A stretch of DNA of 64,000 nt from JACADW01 sp963747985 (GTDB lineage Bacteria; Acidobacteriota; UBA6911). Both the position numbers and the translations under genes were made by a program. Where the stretch lies: contig CAVVHG010000006.1 of the NCBI GenBank assembly GCA_963747985.1, forward strand, positions 806,001 to 870,000, written 5' to 3'. Within the stretch, counting starts at the first letter, position 1; each line of letters begins with the position of its first letter. Below are positions 10,203-19,393 of this stretch, one piece after another. The notes beneath the pieces were generated by a model. That model searched no databases. It was not told the DNA's origin and was given only the letters and a program-made list of their open reading frames with translations.

Positions 10203-10603
10203 GATTCAGACAGTGAGGGCTAGGAGACTGGCGACGCGTGACAGGCAGCCTGCGCTGCAAGGACGCTGTTCAACCCATTCAGGGTTGGCATCTTCTTATC
10301 ATGCTGATCCCCGGGGTTTGCACCCCGGGCTGTTCTATTCGACGCTTTCAGCGTCGTCGGTGTCGATCGAGGCTGGCATCTGTGAGGCATCGCCGCCACC
10401 GGCGAGTCAATGGGCTGAACGGCATGGTCACTCTCGGTCCCCGCGCGCAGTACGTCGGAATCGACCCCGAAGGGGGTCGAACAGATCAGCCCGGGGTGCA
10501 AACCCCGGGGAGGATCGGATCTGCCGCAAGCGTCCAACCCTGAAGGGGTTGGACGGCGATCACCTGAAGAGACGACGTCACTTCAATCTCCACTGTCTGA
10601 ATC
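10203..10603. repeat. hairpin-array element, copy A, with 13-bp terminal inverted repeats
   Basis: The ends are GATTCAGACAGTG (10203-10215) and its exact inverse complement CACTGTCTGAATC (10591-10603). A 10-base direct repeat TTTTTCGTCC lies just outside on each side (10189-10198 and 10608-10617), possibly a target duplication. Inside is an ordered series of hairpins: CAACCC/GGGTTG (10271-10287), CCCGGGGT/ACCCCGGG (10310-10329), GACGC/GCGTC (10341-10355), TCGACCCC/GGGGTCGA (10461-10480), CCCGGGGT/ACCCCGGG (10490-10509) and TCCAACC/GGTTGGA (10533-10553). The inner hairpins of the two halves are inverse complements. There is no credible coding sequence. The same element lies inverted at 22597-23414. 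Confidence 0.85.
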
Positions 10604-10714
10604 ACGGTTTTTCGTCCGCTCAGACTCCCCTTGTGACGGCGTTCTGGGTTATGATGGATGCGGTGCCCTGCCCCACAGGAAGACGCTATCGACCCGTAAG
10701 CATGGAGCGCTCCA

Positions 10715-11956
10715 ATGAGCATCTTGGTGAACAGAACGCTCGGCATCCTTCTCGCGGGAGGCGTGGGGGAACGCCTATACCCCCTGACCCGCCACCGTGC
10801 CAAGCCTGCCGTGCCCTTCGGCGGCCACTATCGCATCGTCGACATAACGCTCAGCAACTGCATAAACTCGGGCTTGAGGAAGGTATTCATACTGACGCAG
10901 TACAAGTCGCTTTCGCTCAACCGCCACATTCGTAACGGCTGGTACAACCTCGTCGCCAAGGATCTCGACGAGTTCATCGAGATTATTCCGCCGCAGAAGA
11001 GGGTTGGGGACACCTGGTATCTCGGGACCGCTGACGCGGTATGGCAGAATCTCTACACGATCGGAGGCGTCGACAACGTCGAGTTCGTTCTGATTCTCGG
11101 AGGGGACCATATATACAAAATGAACTATTACCGCATGGTGAAGCAGCACGTCGACACCCATGCGGACGTGACCATCGGGGCCATCGAGGTTCCAATCGAG
11201 GAAGGGAGCCGATACGGCATCCTGAGCATCGACAGCTCCGGCCGAGTCCGGAACTTTGTCGAGAAACCCGCAAGTCCGCCCCCTCATTACGGCAAGCCCG
11301 ATAAGGCGCTCGCTTCGATGGGGATCTACGTTTTCACAAAGAAGCTCCTGGAGCAGATCCTCGAAGAAGACTCCATGAATCCCTCCTCATCCCACGATTT
11401 CGGCACCGACCTCCTCGGTTCCATGGTTGAGAAGTACAACGTGTGTGCGCACAACTTCATCGACGAAAACAAGAAGGAGGCCCAGTACTGGAGGGACGTC
11501 GGGACGATCGAGTCCTACTACGAGGCCAACATGGATCTCGTGGCCGTGTCCCCGCTGTTCAACCTGTACGACAAGGATTGGCCGATTCGCACCCACCAGC
11601 GGCAGTACCCTCCGGCCAAGTTCGTATTCGCCGACGAAGGCAAGCGCATGGGGATTGCCGTGGACTCGATTGTCTCCGCCGGCTGCATCGTCAGTGGCGG
11701 CCGGGTCCAGAGCTCCATCCTCTCCCCCGATGTGCGTGTGAACAGCTTCTGCGAGATCAGTAACAGCATCATATTCGCGCATTGTGATATAGGGAGACGC
11801 TCGCGCATCCGCAACGCGATCATCGACCGCGACGTTCACCTGCCGGAGCAGACGATCATCGGCTTTGACCCGGAGGAGGACCGCCGGCGATACCATGTGA
11901 GCGAAAGCGGAATTGTCGTGGTTGCGCCGGAGGACCTCGGCGCAGGAGCTCCCTGA
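10715..11956 (+). CDS. glgC: glucose-1-phosphate adenylyltransferase
   Basis: 413 residues, the normal length. It makes ADP-glucose from glucose-1-phosphate and ATP, the committed step of bacterial glycogen synthesis. The N-terminal nucleotide-binding loop is clear (LLAGGVGERLYPLT, then KPAVPFGGHYRIVD), with GTADAVWQN, the ILGGDHIYKM catalytic Asp region, YGILSID and VEKPASPP following. The C-terminal 120 residues form the left-handed beta-helix (SSILSPDVRVNSFCEISNS). Start ATG 10715 has only a weak purine stretch before it. No other glycogen genes flank it. Allosteric residues were not analysed. Confidence 0.95.
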   Translation: MSILVNRTLGILLAGGVGERLYPLTRHRAKPAVPFGGHYRIVDITLSNCINSGLRKVFILTQYKSLSLNRHIRNGWYNLVAKDLDEFIEIIPPQKRVGDTWYLGTADAVWQNLYTIGGVDNVEFVLILGGDHIYKMNYYRMVKQHVDTHADVTIGAIEVPIEEGSRYGILSIDSSGRVRNFVEKPASPPPHYGKPDKALASMGIYVFTKKLLEQILEEDSMNPSSSHDFGTDLLGSMVEKYNVCAHNFIDENKKEAQYWRDVGTIESYYEANMDLVAVSPLFNLYDKDWPIRTHQRQYPPAKFVFADEGKRMGIAVDSIVSAGCIVSGGRVQSSILSPDVRVNSFCEISNSIIFAHCDIGRRSRIRNAIIDRDVHLPEQTIIGFDPEEDRRRYHVSESGIVVVAPEDLGAGAP

Positions 11957-12253
11957 GATTCTTACGCTCCGCTCCCGCGGAAAACCCGACTGGTTGGCCC
12001 ATGCAGGAGGGCAAATCGAAACTGTCCCCGGGATCGGTATCGGAGCCGGGGTCGATATCGGAATCGACCAAGACTCGGCCTCGACCCCAAGCTCCATCGC
12101 CTGATCCCGATTACGAATGCCGACACCGACTACGACCCTGGTCCGATGCCGACAGCGAGGATTCCCGGCGCTCGACCGCCAACTTGAAATACACCCTGAG
12201 TTTGCCGCAGCGGCAGCACCCTGAAAGCAGAAACAACAGGAGCAGGAATCGTT
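11957..12253. repeat. intergenic low-complexity GATCGG/ATCGGAATCGG repeat tract
   Basis: Between glgC and the next gene the sequence is a degenerate hexamer tract (GGGATCGGTATCGGAGCC, then GTCGATATCGGAATCGACC, then CCCGATTACGAATGCCGAC) over about 12031-12165. Related tracts lie near 28571-28623 and 37685-37730. No open frame looks like a gene. GGAG before the next start (about 12238) is the only functional-looking signal. Confidence 0.5.
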
Positions 12254-14470
12254 ATGACGACAACGACAACCGGACTGAGCCGCCGTCATCTGCTCGCCTC
12301 GGTCCCGGCGATGCGCGCCGCGTGCTCGCTCGTGCGGGGTCGGGAGCATCCCGGCGAGGAACAAGATGCCGGATCGAATGCAGATCGATGGTTCGACCGC
12401 CCGATGAGATGGGCGCAGTTGACCCTGGTCGAGAACGATCCGGGGCGGTTCGATCTGCAGGCGTGGCTGGACTACTTCGGGCGCGTGCATGCTGACGCCG
12501 CATGCCTCAGCGCGGGAGGCTGCGTCGCCTACTACCCCACCAGGATTCCGCTGCACCACAGGAGCGCCTGGCTGGCTGGCCTGGATCCCTTCGGCGATCT
12601 TGTCGCCGGGTGCCGCAAGCTGGGCATGATCGTCGTCGCGCGCACGGACCCTCATGCCGTGCACCAGGATGTCCGCGACGCTCACCCGGATTGGATCGCG
12701 GTTGATGCCTCCGGACAGAAACGCCGGCACTGGGCCAGCCCGGAGATGTGGGTGACCTGCGCCCTCGGTCCGTATAACTTCGAATTCATGACCGAGGTGA
12801 CGCGCGAGATCGTCTCGCTCTACCGGGTGGACGGGGTGTTCAGCAACCGCTGGAGCGGATCGGGAATGTGCTATTGCGAGCACTGCCGCGAGAACTTCCG
12901 GGCTTACTGCGGCATGGATCTGCCGCGCACCACCGACCCGCAGGATCGCGCGAGACGCAACCACATCCTGTGGCGGGACCGGCGCCTGTTCGAACTCTGG
13001 GACCTCTGGGATGCGGAAATCCGGAAGATCAACCCGGCCGCCTCGTTCATCCCCAATACCGGGGGCGGCGCCCTGAGCGAACTGGATATGGTGCGGGCCG
13101 GCCGGAAAGCGGGGACGATGGTGGCAGACCGGCAGGCCCGTCGCGGCCTCATGCCTCCGTGGGCCAACGGCAGGAACGTGAAAGAGTACCGGGCCGCCCT
13201 GGGCTCGAAGCCGGTTGTGGGCATCTTCAGCGTCGGTGTCGAGGAGCCATATCGCTGGAAGGACTCGGTACAGAGCGAGGCTGAGATCCGGATCTGGGCC
13301 GCGGACGGCCTCGCCAACGGCTTCCGACCGTGGTTCACCAAGTTCTCCGGTGTGATTTACGACCGGAGGTGGCTCAAGGTCGTTGAGGAGGTGTACGACT
13401 GGCACTTCAAGTGGGAAAGATACCTCCGCAACGAGGCGCCCCTGGCTCGCACGGCGCTCGTTTACTCGCAGCAAACAGCGAGGTTTTATGGCGGAGATCG
13501 TGTTGCCGCCAGGGTGGAGGACCCGGCCCTCGGTTTCTACCAGGCACTCGTCGAAGCACGCATCCCCTTCGAGATGGTCCACGACCGCCTCCTCGATGCG
13601 GAACACCTGGCAGGATTCAAGACACTGATCCTGCCCAATATTGCCGCGCTCGATGACGGTCAGTGTGAGCGCCTGCGCCGTTTCGTGGAGGGCGGGGGCG
13701 GGCTGGTGGCGACCTTCGAGACTTCGCTGTATGACGAGTGGGGTGCCAAGCGGCCTGACTTCGGCCTCGGAGACCTGTTCGGGGCTCGCTTTGCAGGCAA
13801 GATCGAGGGTCCGATCCAAAACTCCTACCTGCAGATTGAGAAGGACCCCTCCTCGGGGCGATACCACCCGATCCTTCAGGAACTCGAAGACGCGGGACGC
13901 ATCATCAACGGCGTATACCGGGTCGATGCGGTACCGCTGCAACGGCATCCGTCGCCACCGCTCACACTCATTCCGTCCTATCCCGATTTGCCGATGGAAA
14001 AGGTGTATCCGCGGGTTCCGCGGACCGATATCCCCGGGGTTTTTCTTCAGGAGAGAGGCAGGGGGCGAGTCGTCTATTTCCCGTGGGATATCGATCGGAC
14101 GTTCTGGGAAGTGCTCTGCGTGGACCATGGCAAGCTCATGCGCAACGCCGTCGACTGGGCGACTAACGAAGAGCGCCCGGTTGCTGTCGCCGGGCCCGGG
14201 GTGCTCGACGTGACCATCTGGCGCCAGCACTCGTCGATGACGGTTCATCTCGTGAACCTGACGAATCCCATGATGATGAAAGGACCGTTCCGGGAGTTCA
14301 TACCCGTGGGGGAGCAACGCCTCCGCCTGCGACTGCCTGCGGGCAGGAAAGTCTCCAAAGTGCAGCTGCTGGCTGGCGGACAGCAGCCGGTCTGTCGCGA
14401 AAGCGGGGGATATCTGGAGGTGCTCATCCCTTCAATTCTGGTGCACGAGGTAGTCGCAATTGACCTCTGA
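12254..14470 (+). CDS. putative secreted glycoside hydrolase with beta-galactosidase-trimerisation-like domain
   Basis: 738 residues. The N-terminus has a twin-arginine-like stretch (LSRRHLLAS) that suggests Tat export, though the following hydrophobic segment is weak. Residues about 50-380 resemble the hypothetical glycosyl hydrolase 6-type TIM barrel: DPFGDLVAGCRKLGMIVVARTDPHA (written here as a region, residues 115-140), DGVFSNRW and the CYCEHCRENF cysteine cluster. Residues about 400-580 look like a beta-galactosidase trimerisation/glutamine-amidotransferase fold (FKTLILPNIAALDD, GGGGLVATFETS). The C-terminus is beta-rich. The likely role is glycan breakdown outside the cytoplasm. Catalytic residues cannot be assigned with confidence. 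Confidence 0.7.
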   Translation: MTTTTTGLSRRHLLASVPAMRAACSLVRGREHPGEEQDAGSNADRWFDRPMRWAQLTLVENDPGRFDLQAWLDYFGRVHADAACLSAGGCVAYYPTRIPLHHRSAWLAGLDPFGDLVAGCRKLGMIVVARTDPHAVHQDVRDAHPDWIAVDASGQKRRHWASPEMWVTCALGPYNFEFMTEVTREIVSLYRVDGVFSNRWSGSGMCYCEHCRENFRAYCGMDLPRTTDPQDRARRNHILWRDRRLFELWDLWDAEIRKINPAASFIPNTGGGALSELDMVRAGRKAGTMVADRQARRGLMPPWANGRNVKEYRAALGSKPVVGIFSVGVEEPYRWKDSVQSEAEIRIWAADGLANGFRPWFTKFSGVIYDRRWLKVVEEVYDWHFKWERYLRNEAPLARTALVYSQQTARFYGGDRVAARVEDPALGFYQALVEARIPFEMVHDRLLDAEHLAGFKTLILPNIAALDDGQCERLRRFVEGGGGLVATFETSLYDEWGAKRPDFGLGDLFGARFAGKIEGPIQNSYLQIEKDPSSGRYHPILQELEDAGRIINGVYRVDAVPLQRHPSPPLTLIPSYPDLPMEKVYPRVPRTDIPGVFLQERGRGRVVYFPWDIDRTFWEVLCVDHGKLMRNAVDWATNEERPVAVAGPGVLDVTIWRQHSSMTVHLVNLTNPMMMKGPFREFIPVGEQRLRLRLPAGRKVSKVQLLAGGQQPVCRESGGYLEVLIPSILVHEVVAIDL

Positions 14471-14691
14471 CCTGCGAGGTCGCTGCGGCCTGAGTGGGGG
14501 CACCGCGCCGGCGGCGCCGACGGGCACTCCGGCGGGGGACGTGAAATGTCCCGGCTTGCTGCTGAAGCCATACCACGCACCAGCCTGCACGTCAGGATTT
14601 CGTTCCTCCCCTTGCCGATGAGATGGCAAGTCCGATAACTTAATTCCGGTGCCAACAGGAACCCGGCAATTTGACTCATGCGACCGTGATC

Positions 14692-15663
14692 ATGAAATCT
14701 TCGACTCAAAACGATTTCGCTATCCGTTGCCGGGACCTGCGCAAGCGCTATAAGAGCCGCGGCGGAACCGTCGATGCCGTCAACGGACTGGACCTGGAGG
14801 TGCATCACGGGGAGTGCTTTGGCCTGCTTGGTCCCAACGGTGCCGGCAAGACTACTACCATCGAGATTTTCGAGGGCCTGTTGGATGCATCTTCGGGCGA
14901 GGTGGAAGTCCTGGGCATGCGCTGGGGGAAGAATGACGACGCGCTGCGCCAGCGCCTGGGGATTTCCCTCCAGGAGACACGCTTCCCTGAGAAACTCACG
15001 GTCTACGAGACCCTCTTGCTTTTTCGCAGCTTCTACCGGAAGGGCAAGGACCCGGCTGAGGTAATGGGCGCGGTCGGCCTGGCGGAGAAGGCGAAGGCAT
15101 GGGTCGGCAAACTCTCGGGCGGCCAGCGTCAGCGCCTGGCGGTCGCGTCCGCGCTTGTCGGCGACCCGGAGCTCCTGTTTCTCGACGAGCCCACGACAGG
15201 GCTCGACCCCCAGGCCAGGCGCCAGTTATGGGAGATCATCCGGAGCCTGCGTGAACAGGGGCGCACGATCCTGATCACCACGCATTACATGGACGAGGCG
15301 GAGCGGCTCTGCGATCGTGTGGCAGTCGTGGATCGCGGCAAGGTGATTGCGCTGGGCTCTCCCACCGAGCTCATTGCCTCGCTCGGCGGGGAGCATGTCG
15401 TCGAGTTCGCGGTCTCAAGCGGCGCGGCTCTTGCGCCGGAGGATTTGGAGACACTGCCTGCGGTGCGGGAAGCGAGAGACGAATCTTCGGGAATCGCGCT
15501 CACAGTGACCGAACCGCACGTCGCGATCCCCGCGTTGTTGAAAGAGCTGCAATCCAGAGGGCTGAGCCTGGTTCGCCTCACTACCCGGCACGCCAGCCTT
15601 GAAGACGTGTTCGTTCACCTGACCGGAAGGCACTTGCGCGATGACGAAGCATCATCCTCTTAG
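14692..15663 (+). CDS. ABC transporter ATP-binding protein
   Basis: About 323 residues from ATG 14692; an in-frame TTG at 14671 would add seven residues and neither has a strong ribosome site. All nucleotide-binding motifs are present: Walker A (GPNGAGKTTTIE), the Q-loop region, signature LSGGQRQRLAVA, Walker B LLFLDEPTTG and the H-loop (TTHYMDEAERL). The C-terminal 90 residues are the extension typical of DRA/CcmA-type drug or polysaccharide exporters. It overlaps the next gene, its permease, by 23 bases, so the two make one exporter unit with an unknown substrate. Confidence 0.93.
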   Translation: MKSSTQNDFAIRCRDLRKRYKSRGGTVDAVNGLDLEVHHGECFGLLGPNGAGKTTTIEIFEGLLDASSGEVEVLGMRWGKNDDALRQRLGISLQETRFPEKLTVYETLLLFRSFYRKGKDPAEVMGAVGLAEKAKAWVGKLSGGQRQRLAVASALVGDPELLFLDEPTTGLDPQARRQLWEIIRSLREQGRTILITTHYMDEAERLCDRVAVVDRGKVIALGSPTELIASLGGEHVVEFAVSSGAALAPEDLETLPAVREARDESSGIALTVTEPHVAIPALLKELQSRGLSLVRLTTRHASLEDVFVHLTGRHLRDDEASSS

Positions 15664-16675
15664 AGAACTTTCGCTCGCCCGCCTGCGGGAATTTCTCCGG
15701 GAGCCCGAGGCGGTATTCTGGACCTACGGCTTCCCGCTGCTGCTCGCGGTCGGACTCGGCATCGCCTTCCGCAACCGCCCTGTCGAGAAGACTTACGTCG
15801 ACGTCGTGGAGCACGAACGGGCGACGGAGATCGCCCGGGTGCTGAGGCAGGATCCGGGCATGGTTGTCGGAGTGCACGGCGAACCTGAATGTCGCGACCA
15901 CATCCGGCTGGGGAAGGCCTCCCTGGTGGTGATCCCCGGCGCGGTCGTGACCTACGTGTTCGACCCGTCGCGGCCGGAAAGCGAGCTGGCGCGTCAAAGG
16001 GTCGACGACGTGCTCCAGCGCGCTGCCGGGCGGAAGGACCCGGTGAAGGTCGAGGAGAAACTCGTGACGGAGCCCGGGGCACGCTACATCGACTTCCTTG
16101 TCCCGGGCCTGCTCGGGATGAACCTGATGGGTGGCGGCATGTGGGGTGTCGGATTCGTGATCGTGGACATGCGGGTCAAGAAGCTGCTCAAGCGGCTGGT
16201 CGCTACGCCGATGAAACGGACCGATTTCCTCTGGTCCGTCATTGGAAGCCGGCTCGTGTTCACGATCCCGGAGCTCGTGGTCATCCTGGGATCGGGAGTG
16301 CTGTTCTTCGGCGTCGCAGTGCAGGGCAACCCGATTTCAATCGTGCTGCTTTGCCTGGTTGGAGCCATTTCATTTTCCGGGCTGGGGCTGCTGGTCGCCT
16401 GCCGCGCTCAGCGTATCGAAACCGTGTCGGGTCTCATGAACCTGATCATGCTGCCCATGTGGCTGCTCTCAGGTATTTTCTTCTCGTCGGATCGTTTTCC
16501 GGATTCCCTCCAGCCTCTGGTGCAGGCGCTGCCCTTGACCCAGCTCAACAACGCGCTGCGCGCGGTCATCCTGGAAGGAGCCCCGTTGACTTCCCAGTTC
16601 TGGAGGCTGCTGATCCTGGCGGCCTGGGGCGGCATTCCGTTTGTCCTGGCCCTGCGCTGGTTCCGCTGGAACTAG
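15641..16675 (+). CDS. ABC-2 type transporter permease
   Basis: 344 residues with one N-terminal membrane helix, a roughly 130-residue extracytoplasmic loop and a cluster of about five C-terminal helices (VPGLLGMNLMGGGMWGVGF, then VVILGSGVLFFGVAV, then MNLIMLPMWLLSGIFFSS). This is the ABC-2 membrane-domain layout. It is translationally coupled to the upstream ATPase by a 23-base overlap. It should dimerise to form an export path for a drug, lipid or glycan; the substrate is not evident. Confidence 0.9.
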   Translation: MTKHHPLRELSLARLREFLREPEAVFWTYGFPLLLAVGLGIAFRNRPVEKTYVDVVEHERATEIARVLRQDPGMVVGVHGEPECRDHIRLGKASLVVIPGAVVTYVFDPSRPESELARQRVDDVLQRAAGRKDPVKVEEKLVTEPGARYIDFLVPGLLGMNLMGGGMWGVGFVIVDMRVKKLLKRLVATPMKRTDFLWSVIGSRLVFTIPELVVILGSGVLFFGVAVQGNPISIVLLCLVGAISFSGLGLLVACRAQRIETVSGLMNLIMLPMWLLSGIFFSSDRFPDSLQPLVQALPLTQLNNALRAVILEGAPLTSQFWRLLILAAWGGIPFVLALRWFRWN

Positions 16676-16753
16676 ACGGACCGCGATGGGCTTGTGTCTC
16701 CCTCTGCGATCACGTAAGATGAACGGGCGGTCATGATCCGCGCTTATCGGGCC

Positions 16754-16850
16754 TCGGGCCCTGTGCAATATAACCCTCGAACCATGTCAGGTCCGGAAGG
16801 AAGCAGCATTAAGAGGATCGTTATATGTGCCGCAGGTCACCCGGGGCCCG
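16754..16850 (+). ncRNA. ffs: signal recognition particle RNA, small bacterial (4.5S) type
   Basis: The hallmark Ffh-binding sequence GTCAGGTCCGGAAGGAAGCA spans 16786-16805 and forms the conserved symmetric and asymmetric loops. The flanks pair as expected: ATATAAC/GTTATAT (16768-16774 with 16820-16826), CCTC/GAGG, and closing CGGGCC (16755-16760) with GGCCCG (16845-16850). The result is a single hairpin of about 97 nt. Its place directly upstream of dnaX and recR is the classic arrangement. End positions are inferred from pairing and could move by a few bases. Confidence 0.95.
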
Positions 16851-16862
16851 GCTCTTTCCGCT

Positions 16863-18617
16863 ATGCAATACCAGGTTCTGGCGCGTAAGTGGCGCCCCCA
16901 ATACTTCCATGAACTGGTCGGGCAGGACCACGTCTCGCGAACGCTTCTGAACGCGCTGCAGAGCGGACGCGTCGCTCACGCATTCCTTTTCTCGGGGCCG
17001 CGCGGAAGCGGAAAGACCACGACGGCCCGCATCCTTGCGAAGGCCCTGAATTGCCGCGTGGCAAAGCCCGGAGAGCCCTGTGGGCAGTGCCCGGCGTGCA
17101 CGGAAATCGCTGCCGGAAATTGTATGGATGTACTCGAAATCGACGCTGCGTCGAATACGGGCGTCGACAACGTGCGTGACCTGATCGAGCGGATTCAGTA
17201 TCGGCCCGCGCGCGACCGGCACAAGATATTCATCGTCGACGAAGCCCACATGCTCAGCACCGCGGCTTTTAACGCGTTGCTGAAGACCCTCGAGGAGCCG
17301 CCTGCCCACGTGGTTTTCATCCTGGCGACCACGGAATACCACAAGATCCCGGCGACGATTCTTTCGCGCTGCCAGCAGTACAGCTTCAAGCTGATCCGCT
17401 ATCCCCTGATCTTCGAGCGCCTCAAGCACATCGCCGCCTCCGAGAACATCCGCGTAAGTGATTTCGCCCTGGAGCAGGTTGCTTTCGCCAGCGGCGGCAG
17501 CATGCGCGACGCCATGTCGGCCCTTGACCAGGTGATCGCCTTCGGGGGCGAGACGGTGCGCGACGAAGATGCCGTCATGCTCCTCGGATTGGTGGAGCCC
17601 AAGGTGCTGGGCGAGACGGTGCGCGCGATCGCCTCGGGGGACATCGACGCCATTCTCAAGGTCGTGGCCGGCCAGGTCGAAACGGGGCAGGACCTGCAAA
17701 ACTTCTGCCGGCGGCTGCTCGGCCAGTTCCGCAACCTGATGGTCGTCCGGGCGGGCGTTTCCGATACGGCGCTTCTTGGAGTGCCCGAAAGCCTTTTGCC
17801 CGACCTGCGCTCGCAGGCTGAGCTCTTCTCGAAAGAGGATCTGCTGCGCCTTTTTGACGCGTTCCTGCGGGTCGAGGCGGATCTCCGCTACGCCACCCAG
17901 GTGAGGTTTCAGCTCGAGATGGGATTGATCGAACTGGCCCAGATCACGCGCCTTCGACCGCTCGAGGAAGTAATCGCCGACTTTGGCCGGCTTGCGGGAA
18001 GCGATGCGCCTGCGAGGCCGCCCGGGGCAGGCGCGCGCCCGGTCGGTACGCCGCCGAAGCCGCCCCCGCCTGCCGCGCCTCCGGCTGCGGCGCCTTCATC
18101 CGGAAGCCGCCCGGCACCCGGCGCAAGACCCGTTCGCACCGCCCAATCGGCAGTGCCCCCGGACGAGGCTCCAAAACCCGGGACGGCCGCCCCCGCCCAG
18201 CCGGCAGCCATGCCAATGCCGGAAGGTGTTCATGATCCCCGTGAACTCATCCTGAGGATCTCTGCACATGTGAAGAAGGAATCACTGGAGTCCATCCTGC
18301 AGGCGATCGCGGGGGCTGAGTTGCAGGGCAGTACCCTCATCCTCGATACGGGCCCGATCAGTGAATTCTACCGGCGCCAGATCCGCGAGAATCTTCCTGT
18401 CATCACCCGGGCCGCTTCCGAGGTCTTCGGCAAAACGGTGAGTGTGCAAATCGGCGGCTCGCCGCCGGAGGCGCGGACTCCGGCTCCCGTCAACCGTTCC
18501 GAGCCGCTCGAGGACCGCAAACCTGACGTCCTCGAGAGGGCAAAGAAGGAGGGGGCTGTTCAGTCCTTCCTGGAGGTCTTCCCCGGTCCCGTGAAGGCTG
18601 AAGAGATCGATTCATGA
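16863..18617 (+). CDS. dnaX: DNA polymerase III subunit gamma/tau
   Basis: 584 residues from ATG 16863 (MQYQVLARKWRPQYFHELVG, the standard DnaX opening). An in-frame ATG at 16827 lies inside the SRP RNA and is rejected. The clamp-loader ATPase shows Walker A GPRGSGKTTTAR, the four-Cys zinc module (CRVAKPGEPCGQCPAC), Walker B IFIVDEAHML and sensor I ATTEYHKIPATI. Domain III ends near residue 385. A Pro/Ala-rich linker runs about 390-465, then a tau-like C-terminal domain. No obvious poly-A slippery site for a gamma form was spotted. It overlaps recR by 4 bases. Confidence 0.97.
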   Translation: MQYQVLARKWRPQYFHELVGQDHVSRTLLNALQSGRVAHAFLFSGPRGSGKTTTARILAKALNCRVAKPGEPCGQCPACTEIAAGNCMDVLEIDAASNTGVDNVRDLIERIQYRPARDRHKIFIVDEAHMLSTAAFNALLKTLEEPPAHVVFILATTEYHKIPATILSRCQQYSFKLIRYPLIFERLKHIAASENIRVSDFALEQVAFASGGSMRDAMSALDQVIAFGGETVRDEDAVMLLGLVEPKVLGETVRAIASGDIDAILKVVAGQVETGQDLQNFCRRLLGQFRNLMVVRAGVSDTALLGVPESLLPDLRSQAELFSKEDLLRLFDAFLRVEADLRYATQVRFQLEMGLIELAQITRLRPLEEVIADFGRLAGSDAPARPPGAGARPVGTPPKPPPPAAPPAAAPSSGSRPAPGARPVRTAQSAVPPDEAPKPGTAAPAQPAAMPMPEGVHDPRELILRISAHVKKESLESILQAIAGAELQGSTLILDTGPISEFYRRQIRENLPVITRAASEVFGKTVSVQIGGSPPEARTPAPVNRSEPLEDRKPDVLERAKKEGAVQSFLEVFPGPVKAEEIDS

Positions 18618-19213
18618 GTGACTATGCGGAGCCGATCGAGAGGCTGATCGAGGAATTTCGCAAGCTGCCCGGTATCGGGGCGAAGACGGCGCAGAGACTC
18701 GCTTACAGCCTTCTGCGTCGTCCCCGGGAGGAAGCCGAGCGCTTGAGCAAGGCCATCCTCGAAATCAAAGACCGCGTCTGCTACTGCTCCCTCTGCAACA
18801 ACTTTTCCGACCGGGATCCTTGTCAGTTTTGCACAAGCCCGAGCCGCGGCGCGGAGACTATCTGCGTCGTCGAGGAGCCGCACGACATTCTGGCAATCGA
18901 GCGGACCCGCGAGTACCACGGGCAATACCACGTCCTGCACGGCGTGCTGTCTCCCATGAACGGCGTCGGGCCGGAGGACTTGAAACTCGGAAACCTGCTC
19001 GAGCGGCTGAAGCCGGGCACAGTTCGAGAGGTAATCCTTGCCATGAACCCGAACGTCGAGGGGGAGGCGACTGCGATTTACCTGGCCAGGCTGCTGAAGC
19101 CGACGGGAGTCAAGGTCAGCCGGATCGCACTCGGTGTCCCGATGGGGAGCGATCTCGAGTTCGCCGACGAGGTAACCATGGCCAAGGCGCTCGAGCACCG
19201 GCACGAGCTGTGA
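18614..19213 (+). CDS. recR: recombination mediator protein RecR
   Basis: 199 residues, the standard length. An N-terminal helix-hairpin-helix (IEEFRKLPGIGAKTAQRLAY) is followed by the Cys4 zinc finger (CSLCNNFSDRDPCQFC), the Toprim domain (ICVVEEPHDILAIE) and the C-terminal Walker-B-like region (LAMNPNVEGEATAIYLA). It works with RecO and RecF to load RecA on gapped DNA. The start codon overlaps the dnaX stop by 4 bases. The small ybaB gene usually found between dnaX and recR is absent. Confidence 0.97.
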   Translation: MSDYAEPIERLIEEFRKLPGIGAKTAQRLAYSLLRRPREEAERLSKAILEIKDRVCYCSLCNNFSDRDPCQFCTSPSRGAETICVVEEPHDILAIERTREYHGQYHVLHGVLSPMNGVGPEDLKLGNLLERLKPGTVREVILAMNPNVEGEATAIYLARLLKPTGVKVSRIALGVPMGSDLEFADEVTMAKALEHRHEL

Positions 19214-19274
19214 GGTTGCTGCCAACCGTGAGAGTAAGCCGAGTCTGCCGGACTATCGCCCCACTGTCAGTCAA

Positions 19275-19352
19275 GAATATAGAATTTAGAAGTAAGAATT
19301 AGAATATGAGTCTCGATCCGATTCTGACTACTAAATTCTAGATTCTATATTC
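19275..19352. terminator. AT-rich inverted repeat between convergent recR and moaE
   Basis: GAATATAGAAT (19275-19285) is perfectly complementary to ATTCTATATTC (19342-19352), with a 56-base interior containing further imperfect matches. It sits between two convergent genes and is much more AT-rich than its surroundings, so it may act as a bidirectional terminator or be a remnant of a small repeat. The long loop makes a classic intrinsic terminator unlikely. Confidence 0.35.
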
Positions 19353-19393
19353 CCTTGTGGCAGAGGCAAGAGAGCGGCAAACCGGCCCCGGAA

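Noticed and set aside
11387..14317. 976-codon open frame on the minus strand
   Set aside because: It lies opposite glgC and the glycosidase gene, shows no motif and spans two clear coding genes; a GC-rich antisense by-product.
16827..16862. Upstream ATG for dnaX at 16827
   Set aside because: It lies inside the SRP RNA and adds 12 residues absent from the family; ATG 16863 gives the standard DnaX opening.
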